DNA of 64,000 nt from an uncultured Bacteroidia bacterium (GTDB taxonomy: Bacteria; Bacteroidota; Bacteroidia; Bacteroidales; Prolixibacteraceae): NCBI GenBank assembly GCA_903918045.1, contig CAIXCY010000240.1, positions 55,403 to 119,402 of the forward strand. Reading direction: 5' to 3'. A model generated the notes under the pieces. The model did no database searches and was not told the DNA's origin. It saw nothing but the letters and a program-made list of their open reading frames with translations. Made by a program: the position numbers and the translations under genes. Of the stretch, positions 44,587 to 53,680 are shown in pieces; the first letter of the stretch is position 1; every line of letters begins with the position of its first letter.

Positions 44587-46596
44587 TCAATGGATTAGAT
44601 TAAATGCTGTTCCAAGAAAAATCAGAATAATAAAAAATATACCATAGAGAACATAGGATTGAATCTGTCCATTCTGAATAAACTGAAAATAATTCAACAT
44701 GAAAGTCAACCTTTTGGCAATTGGGAGTACAAGATATCTCTCAAGTAAATCAATATAAGAGGTTGACAAACTGTATGGAGCCGGGTAAATCATTCGCTTT
44801 GGAATTTTTTCGGCACTCTTTTTTTCCCTAACAAGAAAACTGAATAATAAACCAAAAGAACGGGTAAAAGATTGTCCCGTATATTGCGTCTTTTTAATTG
44901 GAGCGACATAACCGCAGCCCCACGTTTCGTATAGGGCGGCATTCCTGTTTCTCACTAATAGCCAGCGAATTCCATATAAGGAAATCAATAGGCTGATAAA
45001 AATAAGACTAACCACACCAATGTTGGTCAAATTATCGATTACTGTAGTCATTGAAAAGGAAGGGTTGGAAAGTTGAACAGGAAAAGACCCTGTCACCACT
45101 TTTGTTGCGTTGGTGAAGAAGAAACCGGGAGCCAGGGCCACGCTAAACATTACTGCCACAATCAGGTATTGTGGCAAAAGCATAATAAATGAAGTTTCTT
45201 CAGGCTCATGATAAAATTCTTTTCGGGGACTTCCTAGAAATATAACACCGAACGTTTTTGTGAAAGTGATCAGAGACATCCCTCCTACGATAGCAAGTCC
45301 GGTAATGGCTAGAATTATCAAAATCGACTGGGTAATCCCCTGAACACCCAGCAGACCCTTAAAAAGTCCGTTGTAAATGATAAACTCCGATACAAAACCG
45401 TTAAACGGAGGGACCCCTCCGATTGCCATCGATCCAATCAGGAACATAATTGCAGTGAGGGGCATCTTTTTTATCAATCCGCCTAAATGTTCAATATTTC
45501 GGGTATGGCACTGCTGATAGATACTACCTGCTCCAAAAAACAATAACGATTTGAAAAGTGAATGGTTCAGTGTATGTAATAGGGCTCCTCCAAATCCAAG
45601 GATTGCCATTGAATTATTGTTATTCCCGATCCCCATAAGTCCGATGCCAATGCCAATCCCTATAATACCAATATTTTCAATTGTACAATAAGCCAACATT
45701 TGCTTAAAATCTGATTTCATAGCCGAATTGGCAATTCCATAGATTGAGGTTAACATAGAAAGGATCAGAATAATTTCACCAAATAACAGCCAATCGTGTT
45801 GCAGGTGCATTACGATTCTGAATATTCCGTAGATACCCAGCTTTACAATAACACCGGACATCACACCTGAAATATGTGAAGGCGCAGCCGGATGTGCGTG
45901 TGGCAACCAGGTATGAAAAGGGATAAACCCTGCTTTGATGGCAAAACCGGCAAAAAGGATTATGAAAACCCATATCGATGAATCATCCATAGGTAAATGT
46001 CCCAATGCCTCAAAATTAAACGACCCTGTCCTGACATAAAGCCAGATAAAACCGAGTGAAAGTAAAGCCACACTAAGGTGCATCTGAACCATATAATTGA
46101 TCCCAGCCTTGAGAGTCGACTTGTTTTGAAAATCAAATATAACCAGCATCAACGACGAAAGCGACATAAGTTCCCATGCAATCAAAAAACCAAGACCGTG
46201 TTCAAACATGCAAACCCAAAGCATTGAAGCGTGAAAAACAGAATAAAAAATCCAGTGCAATTCACGGTTTACCTTCAGATGTGAATAAGCTTTAAGATAC
46301 CCGCTTCCATAGATAACCCCAGTGATGCTAGTAAAATTAATGATTAGAATAAACCATGCAGAAAGACTATCTATCCGAATTGAAAGCTCCCCTGCAAAGT
46401 GAGGAATATTAAACAGACCAACCTGTTGCCCTCCGGCTAACGCCTGAAATGAGGGGATTGAAGATAGTATTGTATTTGTCAGAACAATAAGCAGGGCTAG
46501 AAACGGACGGTATCTTTCACTGATCAGGATTAGTCCTGTAATACCCAATCCCAGCACAAGCGCCATCAATCCTAAAACCTCCTGCAATGTTCCCAT
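44587..46596 (-). CDS. HyfB/NuoL-like antiporter subunit A of Ehr-type complex
   Basis: First gene of the operon. From the ATG at 46596 it has 669 residues and about sixteen membrane segments. It shares with its paralogue the AWELMSLSSLMLVIFD, AGFIPFHTWLPHAHPAAPSHISG and HTLNHSLFKSLLFFGAG blocks and the C-terminal ETWGCGYVAPIKKTQYTGQSF tail. Two NuoL-type subunits plus a NuoN-type subunit give three potential ion channels. The reading frame extends to a TTG at 46644 but the ATG gives a better membrane start. An FNR-like palindrome lies upstream. Confidence 0.86.
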   Translation of the reverse strand: MGTLQEVLGLMALVLGLGITGLILISERYRPFLALLIVLTNTILSSIPSFQALAGGQQVGLFNIPHFAGELSIRIDSLSAWFILIINFTSITGVIYGSGYLKAYSHLKVNRELHWIFYSVFHASMLWVCMFEHGLGFLIAWELMSLSSLMLVIFDFQNKSTLKAGINYMVQMHLSVALLSLGFIWLYVRTGSFNFEALGHLPMDDSSIWVFIILFAGFAIKAGFIPFHTWLPHAHPAAPSHISGVMSGVIVKLGIYGIFRIVMHLQHDWLLFGEIILILSMLTSIYGIANSAMKSDFKQMLAYCTIENIGIIGIGIGIGLMGIGNNNNSMAILGFGGALLHTLNHSLFKSLLFFGAGSIYQQCHTRNIEHLGGLIKKMPLTAIMFLIGSMAIGGVPPFNGFVSEFIIYNGLFKGLLGVQGITQSILIILAITGLAIVGGMSLITFTKTFGVIFLGSPRKEFYHEPEETSFIMLLPQYLIVAVMFSVALAPGFFFTNATKVVTGSFPVQLSNPSFSMTTVIDNLTNIGVVSLIFISLLISLYGIRWLLVRNRNAALYETWGCGYVAPIKKTQYTGQSFTRSFGLLFSFLVREKKSAEKIPKRMIYPAPYSLSTSYIDLLERYLVLPIAKRLTFMLNYFQFIQNGQIQSYVLYGIFFIILIFLGTAFNLIH

Positions 46597-46677
46597 ATTA
46601 GCTACCCAAAAACAACCTTCTATTCTTAGTACAAGATTAGGCAATTTGCAGATCTAAAAACAGCGCTGAGATCACTT

Positions 46678-46713
46678 AAATAATTGATTTTTGTCAATTA
46701 TTTGATAAATTTG
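46678..46713. promoter_or_regulatory. FNR/CRP-like operator in the divergent promoter region
   Basis: Perfect 10-bp arms AAATAATTGA (46678-46687) and TCAATTATTT (46694-46703) flank six bases. The core TTGAT-N4-GTCAA is one base from the FNR consensus TTGAT-N4-ATCAA. A TTG at 46684-46686 and TAAATTTG at 46706-46713 (19 bases apart) form the plus-strand promoter of the regulator gene, so the palindrome sits between its -33 and -7 elements. Confidence 0.72.
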
Positions 46714-46731
46714 TCTCTAAATTAAATCATT

Positions 46732-47448
46732 ATGTCCATTCTTCCCGAAAGTGTAACTGAACGGTTTATATTCAACAGCAATTCTGCTTTCAGTAATCTT
46801 CCCGAACCAATTAAAGAGGAATTTTTAAGTCAGATGATCGTTAAACAGTTTAAGAAAGGGCAAAATATTTTCACTGAAGGGACCTATCCGGCCGGCATCT
46901 ATTTCATTAAGAAAGGTAAGGTGAAAAAATATAAATCCCTAAACGGAGGTCGCGAACAAATTATATATGTGTGCAGTGAAGGGGAATTATTGGGTTATGC
47001 CGCTTTTCTAAGCGAAGAGTGGTACCCTGATTCGGCAGCATCATTAACAGATACCCTCGTTGGATTTCTCTCGCGCGATAAATTACTTCGGTTACTGGAT
47101 CAATACGATGAGCTATCAAAAATGCTGATGAAAAACCTTAGTCATGAGTTTGGGGTATTGGTAAATGTTATAGCAACGATCACTCAAAAAACGGTCAGGG
47201 AGAGGGTTGCATTGACGCTGTTGATATTGCAGGAGAAGTTTAAGGATAACCTCAACGGAGAGAATGAGGTAGAAATCGTTCTGACAAGGGCTGATTTTGC
47301 CAATATTGTCGGAACCGCGGTCGCTACCCTTGTAAGGTTAATGCATGATTTCAAGGAAGAGGAAGTTATCAGAACGGAGGGTCGCAAAATTGTGATTCTT
47401 AATAAAATCCGGTTACTTGAAATCGCAGATGTTGCTGATATTTTTTAA
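46732..47448 (+). CDS. Crp/Fnr-family transcriptional regulator
   Basis: The 238-residue protein has a cyclic-nucleotide-binding-type beta barrel at about 25-130 (KKGQNIFTEGTYPAGIYFIKKGKVKKYK) and a C-terminal winged helix with TRADFANIVGTAVATLVRLM as the DNA-contact region. It lacks the N-terminal cysteine cluster of FNR (only one Cys, near residue 83), so it does not carry an FNR-style [4Fe-4S] sensor. The divergent gene arrangement and the palindrome in its own promoter suggest it controls itself and the Ehr-like operon. Confidence 0.86.
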   Translation: MSILPESVTERFIFNSNSAFSNLPEPIKEEFLSQMIVKQFKKGQNIFTEGTYPAGIYFIKKGKVKKYKSLNGGREQIIYVCSEGELLGYAAFLSEEWYPDSAASLTDTLVGFLSRDKLLRLLDQYDELSKMLMKNLSHEFGVLVNVIATITQKTVRERVALTLLILQEKFKDNLNGENEVEIVLTRADFANIVGTAVATLVRLMHDFKEEEVIRTEGRKIVILNKIRLLEIADVADIF

Positions 47449-47469
47449 GTTTCCAATTGTTAAAGACCG

Positions 47470-48264
47470 ATGAATATCTCTACTTTATTTAGTGATTATA
47501 GTCCTCTGACACTACTGATCTTATCACTATTGGCTTTTATTTCAGGATTTATTGATGCTGTAGTTGGCGGAGGTGGATTAATTCAATTACCAGCTTTACT
47601 GGTTACCCTGCCAAACTCACCCTTGCCAACTATATTTGGAACCAACAAAATCGCAGCACTATCGGGCACCTCCATGGCTGCGATTCAATACGCCCGAAGA
47701 ATCAAGTTTAACCTGGGTCTGCTGTTTGCGATTTCAATAGCCTCATTTATTGCCTCCTATTTTGGTGCCAAAACCGTCAGCCTTATCAATCCGGCAACGC
47801 TGAAGCCAATCATCCTGCTGATTTTAATTGCCATCGCTATCCATACATTTTTAAAAAAAGAGCTTGGGTTGATTGTGACCAAAGAGCTACCCCTCCGACG
47901 TCAGATATTTTCCGGCATATTAATTGGTTTAGCAATAGGGTTCTATGATGGCTTCTTCGGACCTGGAACCGGTAGTTTTTTCGTCCTGGCATTTGTTCTG
48001 ATCCTTGGATTTGAATTTGTCCAGGCATCGGCATATGCCAAGATTGTAAATTGCATGACCAATATTTCCGCTTTAATTGTGTTTATCCGTCATGGGAATT
48101 TTATCCTTGGCATCGCTGTTTTGATGGCTATTTTCAATATTACCGGAGGAATTATTGGAAGCAGGATGGCCCTTAAAAGAGGGAATGGTTTTATCAGGAT
48201 TTTCTTCCTTATTGTTGTTTCAATACTGATAGCCAGGTACGGTTATGATGTGATAACAAATTGA
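47470..48264 (+). CDS. TauE/SafE-family anion permease
   Basis: The 264-residue protein has about eight membrane segments in two repeats, each opening with the family's Gly-rich motif: SGFIDAVVGGGGLIQLP at about 25-41 and GFYDGFFGPGTGSF at about 156-169. TauE/SafE proteins export sulfite, sulfonates or other organic anions. The substrate is not evident. It begins 21 bases after the regulator gene and is probably co-transcribed with it, convergent with the hydrogenase operon. Confidence 0.87.
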   Translation: MNISTLFSDYSPLTLLILSLLAFISGFIDAVVGGGGLIQLPALLVTLPNSPLPTIFGTNKIAALSGTSMAAIQYARRIKFNLGLLFAISIASFIASYFGAKTVSLINPATLKPIILLILIAIAIHTFLKKELGLIVTKELPLRRQIFSGILIGLAIGFYDGFFGPGTGSFFVLAFVLILGFEFVQASAYAKIVNCMTNISALIVFIRHGNFILGIAVLMAIFNITGGIIGSRMALKRGNGFIRIFFLIVVSILIARYGYDVITN

Positions 48265-48325
48265 ATATCATAATAATGAATTAATAACCTTGCTAATTTT
48301 CGGAACCTAATTTTATTAATGAACT

Positions 48326-50137
48326 TCAAAACCTCTCCCTCGGTGAATATTTAGTATGTAACAGCTGATGTGATCTTTCCCCCATCGGCTTCAAAAGAAA
48401 ATCGTTATAAATTTTGAGTATCTCCGGATTTTGATGTGATTTGCGTAACGGCATCCCTTCATCTTCAGCATAAATAGCTTCGGCACGTTTGCGACGAATT
48501 TCGGGATTTGTAGGGATCGGCTGACCACCACCTCCGAGACAACCACCCGGGCAGGCCATAAATTCCACAAAATGGTAATGCGACTCTCCTGAGATTATTG
48601 AATCCATCACTTTTTTGGCATTTAAAAGCCCGTGAGCCACGGCGCATTTCAATTCCACACCATCGAGAAACTCCCATTCTTCGATCGGAGATTCAATTTT
48701 TATTGAAGCCTCCTTAACTCCATCCATTCCACGGACAGGTGTTATATTCAGATTTTCAAAGGGGACAGAACGCCCTGTTACCAATTCATAGACGGTACGT
48801 AAGGCAGCTTCCATAACACCTCCCGTGGCTCCAAAAATTACCCCGGCACCTGTTGACTCACCCATTAGGCTATCGAAAGGCATATCCTCAAGTCTCATAA
48901 AATCGATTCCGGCTTGTTTGATCATGATAGCCAGTTCACGGGTTGTAAGCACATAATCAACATCCCGGAAACCGCTGTCGTGCATTTCAGGACGATTCGA
49001 TTCAAACTTCTTGGCGGTACATGGCATTATCGAGACTGAAACGATTTTATCCGGATCCAGCTTTTTGGCTTTGGCATAATAGGTCTTGGCGAGCGCTCCA
49101 AACATTTGTTGAGGTGATTTACAGGTTGAGAGGTAGCCGAGCTGATTGGGATACATGTGTTCGATATATTTGATCCAACCCGGAGAACAGGAGGTTGCCA
49201 TGGGTAGTTTTACCTCAGGATCACGATCGACGAGTGCCCGTTTCAAACGCATCATCAGTTCTGTTCCCTCTTCCATGATGGTGAGGTCTGCCGAGAAATC
49301 GGTATCCATCACTGCATCAAACCCTAACCGCTTCAACGCAGCGACCATCTTTCCGGTCACACGTGTTCCTGCCTTAAATCCAAGTTCTTCACCTAATCCA
49401 ATGCGCACAGCCGGAGCGGTTTGCACAATAACATGAGCGCTTTTATCTGCAATCGCATCCCACACCTCTTCAATATAATTTTTTTCGACCAAAGCACCTG
49501 TTGGACAATGGTTGATACACTGTCCGCAATTTGTGCAAATAACATCGTTCATCGGTTTCTCAAAAAAGGTGGATATTTTCATCCGGTCACCCTTGTAAGC
49601 CACAGTTAACGCATTGACTCCCTGGATCTCTTCACAGGTCCTCACACACCGCTGGCATCGGATACATTTACTGTCGTCCTTGATAATAGAGGGTGAATAA
49701 TGGTCAATTGTGTAGTTTTTCGAACGCGACAACCGGATAAAATCCTGAGTCATAATCTTATAATCAGATGCCAGCTTTTGAAGTTCACAATTTCCGTTTT
49801 TATAGCAACGGGTACAATCGGCATTATGCTCCGAAAGTAAAAGTTCAATAATATGTTTCCGTGAATTCCGAACCTTGAAAGAATTGGTAAGGATATCCAT
49901 TCCATCCTCACATGGCGTTGCACAGGCAGCCGACAACCGTTTCTGTCCAACAATTTCGACTACACAAACCCTGCAGTTCCCTGCTACACACAGGTCTTTG
50001 TGGTAACATAAAGTCGGGATGATCACCCCTGTTTGGCGGGCGGCGTCCAAAATTGAAGTTCCGGACTCAATCTCAACCGCAACTTCATTGATTGTTATTT
50101 TAATATTCTTTGCCATAACAGATTTATATAAACCCAT
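48326..50137 (-). CDS. hydA: [FeFe] hydrogenase catalytic subunit HydA, set 2
   Basis: The 603-residue protein has an N-terminal [2Fe-2S] domain (Cys44, 55, 58, 72), a His-Cys3 cluster motif (H104, C108, C111, C117), two [4Fe-4S] ferredoxin motifs (from C158 and from C201), and the H-cluster domain. The three H-cluster motifs are TSCSPGW (315-321), MPCTAKKFE (371-379) and FMACPGGCLGGGGQP (526-540). The C-terminal small-subunit-like tail ends LLHTKYSPRERF. In L1 the usual second Cys is Ser318. The start ATG overlaps the hydB stop (TAATG); an ATG seven codons on (50116) is an alternative. Confidence 0.92.
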   Translation of the reverse strand: MGLYKSVMAKNIKITINEVAVEIESGTSILDAARQTGVIIPTLCYHKDLCVAGNCRVCVVEIVGQKRLSAACATPCEDGMDILTNSFKVRNSRKHIIELLLSEHNADCTRCYKNGNCELQKLASDYKIMTQDFIRLSRSKNYTIDHYSPSIIKDDSKCIRCQRCVRTCEEIQGVNALTVAYKGDRMKISTFFEKPMNDVICTNCGQCINHCPTGALVEKNYIEEVWDAIADKSAHVIVQTAPAVRIGLGEELGFKAGTRVTGKMVAALKRLGFDAVMDTDFSADLTIMEEGTELMMRLKRALVDRDPEVKLPMATSCSPGWIKYIEHMYPNQLGYLSTCKSPQQMFGALAKTYYAKAKKLDPDKIVSVSIMPCTAKKFESNRPEMHDSGFRDVDYVLTTRELAIMIKQAGIDFMRLEDMPFDSLMGESTGAGVIFGATGGVMEAALRTVYELVTGRSVPFENLNITPVRGMDGVKEASIKIESPIEEWEFLDGVELKCAVAHGLLNAKKVMDSIISGESHYHFVEFMACPGGCLGGGGQPIPTNPEIRRKRAEAIYAEDEGMPLRKSHQNPEILKIYNDFLLKPMGERSHQLLHTKYSPRERF

Positions 50138-51324
50138 TAATAAATCATCTCTTCCCTAAAATTTTCCACGATCGCCGAGAAGGAGTTGGCCACCGATTGT
50201 CCCAATCCACATTTTGCAGTGTACTGCATGGTTTCTGTCAGTCGCATCAGTTTATTGAGATAGAGGGCGTTTTTCTCCCCCCGTTTGACAGCTTTAATTC
50301 CGTTAAGCAATTGCTGACAACCTACCCGGCAAGGTGTACATTGCCCGCAAGACTCCTCCCTGAAAAATTCGAGGTAGTTATCCAAAACATTATACATGGA
50401 ACGGGAACTGTTGAAAAGCATCATGGAGCCTCCGGTAGGTAATGAGATTCCTGTTAACTTACCCTGGAATCCGATTGTAGTTTCCCGGAATCCCTTTCGT
50501 GGAACCAAAAAGCCCGATGCGCCCCCCACCTGAACCGCCTTGGTGTCGCCATCGCCAAACTCATCCACAAAATCGACAAGACTCATTCCCAATTCCAGCT
50601 CATAAATCCCGGGCTTAGGGGTATCACCCGAGACTGAAAACAGTTTCGATCCGCGTGAATACTGAACCCCCAAATCATAAAACCGTTTTGAACCGTATTC
50701 AAAGATCGTGTAACAATGTGCGAGCGTTTCAACATTATTGATTACCGTTGGTTTGCCCATGTATCCATAAGTCGAAGGGAATGGAGGTTTATTGCGTGGT
50801 TCTCCGCGTTTTCCTTCCATTGATTCAAACAGGGCGGTCTCCTCCCCACAGATATATGCCCCACTTCCCATAAAGATTCTTATCGTAAAATCGAAATTTA
50901 TCTCGTTGCAATAGTCTTTAAATTCGCGTATCGATTTATTCAACTCGGGTTGAAGGAAGAAATACTCTCCCCGTAAATAAATATATCCCTCCTTTGAACC
51001 AATCACATGACCGCAGACTGCCATTGAAGTTAAAACTTTCAAGGGCACCTTCGACAGGATTTCACGATCTTTAAAAGTCCCGGGTTCCCCTTCGTCGGCA
51101 TTACAAATCACATATTTGATGGAATCGTCCACCTCTGCGGTGAGTTTCCATTTCAGACCGGTGGGAAATCCGGCGCCTCCCCTTCCCTTCAATTCCGAGC
51201 TGATTAATTCATTGATTAATTCATGAGCAGGACGATTGATACTATTTTTCAGAATCTCCTTCCAGTCTTTTTCATCCTTAAAAATGAAATCGACACGTTT
51301 CAACAGATAAGCAGGTGATGGCAT
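50137..51324 (-). CDS. hydB: NuoF-like hydrogenase subunit HydB, set 2 (short form)
   Basis: The 395-residue protein is a bare NuoF core. It has the FMN/NADH-binding GRGGAGFPTGLKW loop near 47-59, NADEGEPGTFKDRE, GAYICGEETALFES, an SLBB segment and the [4Fe-4S] motif ESCGQCTPC near 331-339 with a fourth Cys in AKCGLGQ. It lacks both the N-terminal [2Fe-2S] thioredoxin-like domain and any C-terminal ferredoxin domain found in Thermotoga-type HydB. It oxidises or reduces NAD(H) and is the likely bifurcation subunit. It sits tight between hydC (0 bases) and hydA. Confidence 0.9.
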   Translation of the reverse strand: MPSPAYLLKRVDFIFKDEKDWKEILKNSINRPAHELINELISSELKGRGGAGFPTGLKWKLTAEVDDSIKYVICNADEGEPGTFKDREILSKVPLKVLTSMAVCGHVIGSKEGYIYLRGEYFFLQPELNKSIREFKDYCNEINFDFTIRIFMGSGAYICGEETALFESMEGKRGEPRNKPPFPSTYGYMGKPTVINNVETLAHCYTIFEYGSKRFYDLGVQYSRGSKLFSVSGDTPKPGIYELELGMSLVDFVDEFGDGDTKAVQVGGASGFLVPRKGFRETTIGFQGKLTGISLPTGGSMMLFNSSRSMYNVLDNYLEFFREESCGQCTPCRVGCQQLLNGIKAVKRGEKNALYLNKLMRLTETMQYTAKCGLGQSVANSFSAIVENFREEMIY

Positions 51325-51804
51325 TTATTCCTCCCTCCCTTTTTTATTGATGTAGTTAGTCAGAATTTCACGGACTTTTTCAGGCGTCAGGTCGGTATAG
51401 ACCTCATAGTTGATCAGCATTGCAGGTGCTTTATGACAAAAACCCAGGCAGTTGGTTTGAAGCAGCGAAAAATTCCCGTCGGGTGTCGTTTCACCAACAT
51501 TAATTTTGAGCATGTCTTCAATTGTTTTGATGATCTGATTTTTTCCCTTCATCGAGCAGGTGATGGTTTTACAGATCCGGATGATGTATTTGCCCATTTT
51601 TTTGTACTCCAGAAAGGAGTAGAAGGTCGCAGTTCCGTAGACCTCGGAAGCCGGCAGGTCCAATTCCCGGGCAATCTCAATCATCGAATATTCCGACAGG
51701 TATTTCTCCTGTTCGACAACCCCCTGCAGAATCGGCAGCAGGTTACGCCTCTCCCGGCCATGCCGGTCAGCCAGATTTTTAATGAGTTCTGTGACAGGGT
51801 ACAT
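51325..51804 (-). CDS. hydC: NuoE-like [2Fe-2S] hydrogenase subunit HydC, set 2
   Basis: The 159-residue protein has the NuoE layout: a helical N-terminus (RRNLLPILQGVVEQEKYLS) and a thioredoxin-like domain with the [2Fe-2S] ligands in CKTITC and CLGFC. It passes electrons between HydB and HydA in HydABC hydrogenases. It has only 32 percent or so of its residues visibly shared with the set 1 HydC, by eye. It is followed directly by hydB. Confidence 0.9.
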   Translation of the reverse strand: MYPVTELIKNLADRHGRERRNLLPILQGVVEQEKYLSEYSMIEIARELDLPASEVYGTATFYSFLEYKKMGKYIIRICKTITCSMKGKNQIIKTIEDMLKINVGETTPDGNFSLLQTNCLGFCHKAPAMLINYEVYTDLTPEKVREILTNYINKKGREE

Positions 51805-51883
51805 GTGGATGAAATTTTAATTTACAATTTTCGTTGAGGCTGTGCGTGCAACTTATTCTCACGTAAAGTTTAATTGACACTTT

Positions 51884-53659
51884 CTAATTTTTACTTCTTT
51901 GCGCGTAAACTGTATGTAGCAATTCGTGTGACTTATGTCCAAGGGGAGCACCGAGGAAATCGCGATAAAGCATTTGGATGTCCTCATTTTCATGGGACTT
52001 ACGCAGTAGCTTACCTTCATCTTCCCTGTAAATTGCCTCCAGACGTAATGTTCTGATTGCATCATTTACCGGTCGTGGTTGTCCTCCGCCGCTGATACAT
52101 CCACCGGGGCATCCCATAATCTCGATAAAATGGTAAGGACTTGTTCCGTTTTTAATTTGCTCAAGAAGTTCAGCGGCCCCCTTCAATCCGCTTGTAACAG
52201 CCACCTTTACGGTTACTCCATTGAGAAAGCTGTAGGCCGGCAATGGATTTTCTATTTTCAATTCCGCAGTTTTAATTCGGTTTAAACCTGAAAGCGGTTT
52301 GATGTGAAGTTTTATACCCGGAAGCTCTCTCCCGGTAACCAGCTCATAAACGGTCCGTAATGCAGCTTCCATAACACCACCTGTAGTTCCGAAAATATCG
52401 GCGGCTCCGGAGGAAAGACCCAACGGACTGTCAAATTCGCCATCTTCGAGACTGCGAAAATCAATCCCCGCATCCTTGATCATCCGTCCCAGTTCACGTG
52501 TTGTGATCACGGCATCGACATCCGCCAATCCGTTACTAAACATCTCCGGACGAGTAATCTCAAATTTCTTGGCTGTACATGGCATAACCGAAACGACAAA
52601 TAATTTTGCCGGATCGATATTCATTTTTTCAGCGAAGTAGGTTTTTGTCAATGCTCCAAGCATCATGTGTGGCGACTTACAGCTTGAAAGGTGCGCTAGC
52701 TGATCGGGGTACCGATGCTCCATAAACTTGATCCAGCCGGGGCTACAACTTGTAATCATAGGCAAAACATGATTCTTTTCTTTGGTGTTAAAGGCATTGG
52801 TAACCCGCTCCAGAAATTCAGATCCCTCCTCCATAATCGTAAGGTCAGCTGCGAAATTGGTATCAAAAACATAATCAAATCCCAACTGATGTAAAGCTGC
52901 AGCCATTTTCCCGGTAACGAGGGTTCCTGGTTCATAAGCAAAAACCTCTCCTAAGGCAGCGCGCACCGCGGGGGCAGTCTGAACCACAACCGTTCTTGAT
53001 TTGTCATACAAAGCTTCCCAAACAGCAGCAGTAGAATCTTTCTCTTTGAGTGCCCCTACCGGACAGACCAAAACACATTGACCACAGTTGGTGCAGACCG
53101 ATTCGCCAAGAAGTTCGTCCTCTGAAGGGCCAATAAAGGTGGAGAAACCGCGATGATGCGGGTTCATAAGTCCTACCCCTTGAATTTCGTTACAGACTGT
53201 CACACAGCGACGACAGAGAATACATTTTGAACTGTCACGCACAATCGAAGGGCTCGAGCTGTCGATTACATCTTTTGATTTTGCCCCTTCGTACCTGAAT
53301 TCATGAAGTTGAATCAGATTTCCAAGATCCTGCAATTCACAGTTCTGATTTCGCCAGCAACTCAGACACTCTTTCGGATGATCTGAAAGCATAAGTTCAA
53401 AAATGACCTTACGGACATCCCGGACCCGTTCTGAATTTGTGTGGACGATCATCCCTTCTGTTGCCGGAGTAACGCAGGATGCCATAAGGGTTTTTCCCCC
53501 TTCAACCTCCACGACGCAAATCCGGCATGAACCGATCTGGTGGACGTTCTCCATATAACAAAAGTGAGGAATTAAGATATTATTGAGTTTTGCTGCCTCA
53601 AAAATAGTGGTCCCCTCCTCAACCTGCAGCTTCTTATTATTAATCGTAAGATTTATCAT
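51884..53659 (-). CDS. hydA: [FeFe] hydrogenase catalytic subunit HydA, set 1
   Basis: The 591-residue protein has [2Fe-2S] ligands Cys34, 45, 48 and 62, the His-Cys3 motif H94/C98/C101/C107, ferredoxin clusters C146-149-152-156 and C189-192-195-199, and an intact H-cluster domain. The motifs are TSCSPGW at 303-309, MPCTAKKFE at 359-367 and IMGCPGGCISGGGQP at 514-528. Ser306 replaces the proton-relay Cys of the common TSCCP motif, as in the set 2 paralogue. All H-cluster ligands are present. It lies 21 bases after the fused hydB gene. Maturases HydEFG are not in the window. Confidence 0.92.
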   Translation of the reverse strand: MINLTINNKKLQVEEGTTIFEAAKLNNILIPHFCYMENVHQIGSCRICVVEVEGGKTLMASCVTPATEGMIVHTNSERVRDVRKVIFELMLSDHPKECLSCWRNQNCELQDLGNLIQLHEFRYEGAKSKDVIDSSSPSIVRDSSKCILCRRCVTVCNEIQGVGLMNPHHRGFSTFIGPSEDELLGESVCTNCGQCVLVCPVGALKEKDSTAAVWEALYDKSRTVVVQTAPAVRAALGEVFAYEPGTLVTGKMAAALHQLGFDYVFDTNFAADLTIMEEGSEFLERVTNAFNTKEKNHVLPMITSCSPGWIKFMEHRYPDQLAHLSSCKSPHMMLGALTKTYFAEKMNIDPAKLFVVSVMPCTAKKFEITRPEMFSNGLADVDAVITTRELGRMIKDAGIDFRSLEDGEFDSPLGLSSGAADIFGTTGGVMEAALRTVYELVTGRELPGIKLHIKPLSGLNRIKTAELKIENPLPAYSFLNGVTVKVAVTSGLKGAAELLEQIKNGTSPYHFIEIMGCPGGCISGGGQPRPVNDAIRTLRLEAIYREDEGKLLRKSHENEDIQMLYRDFLGAPLGHKSHELLHTVYAQRSKN

Positions 53660-53680
53660 GGCCTGTACATTTACAGTTTT

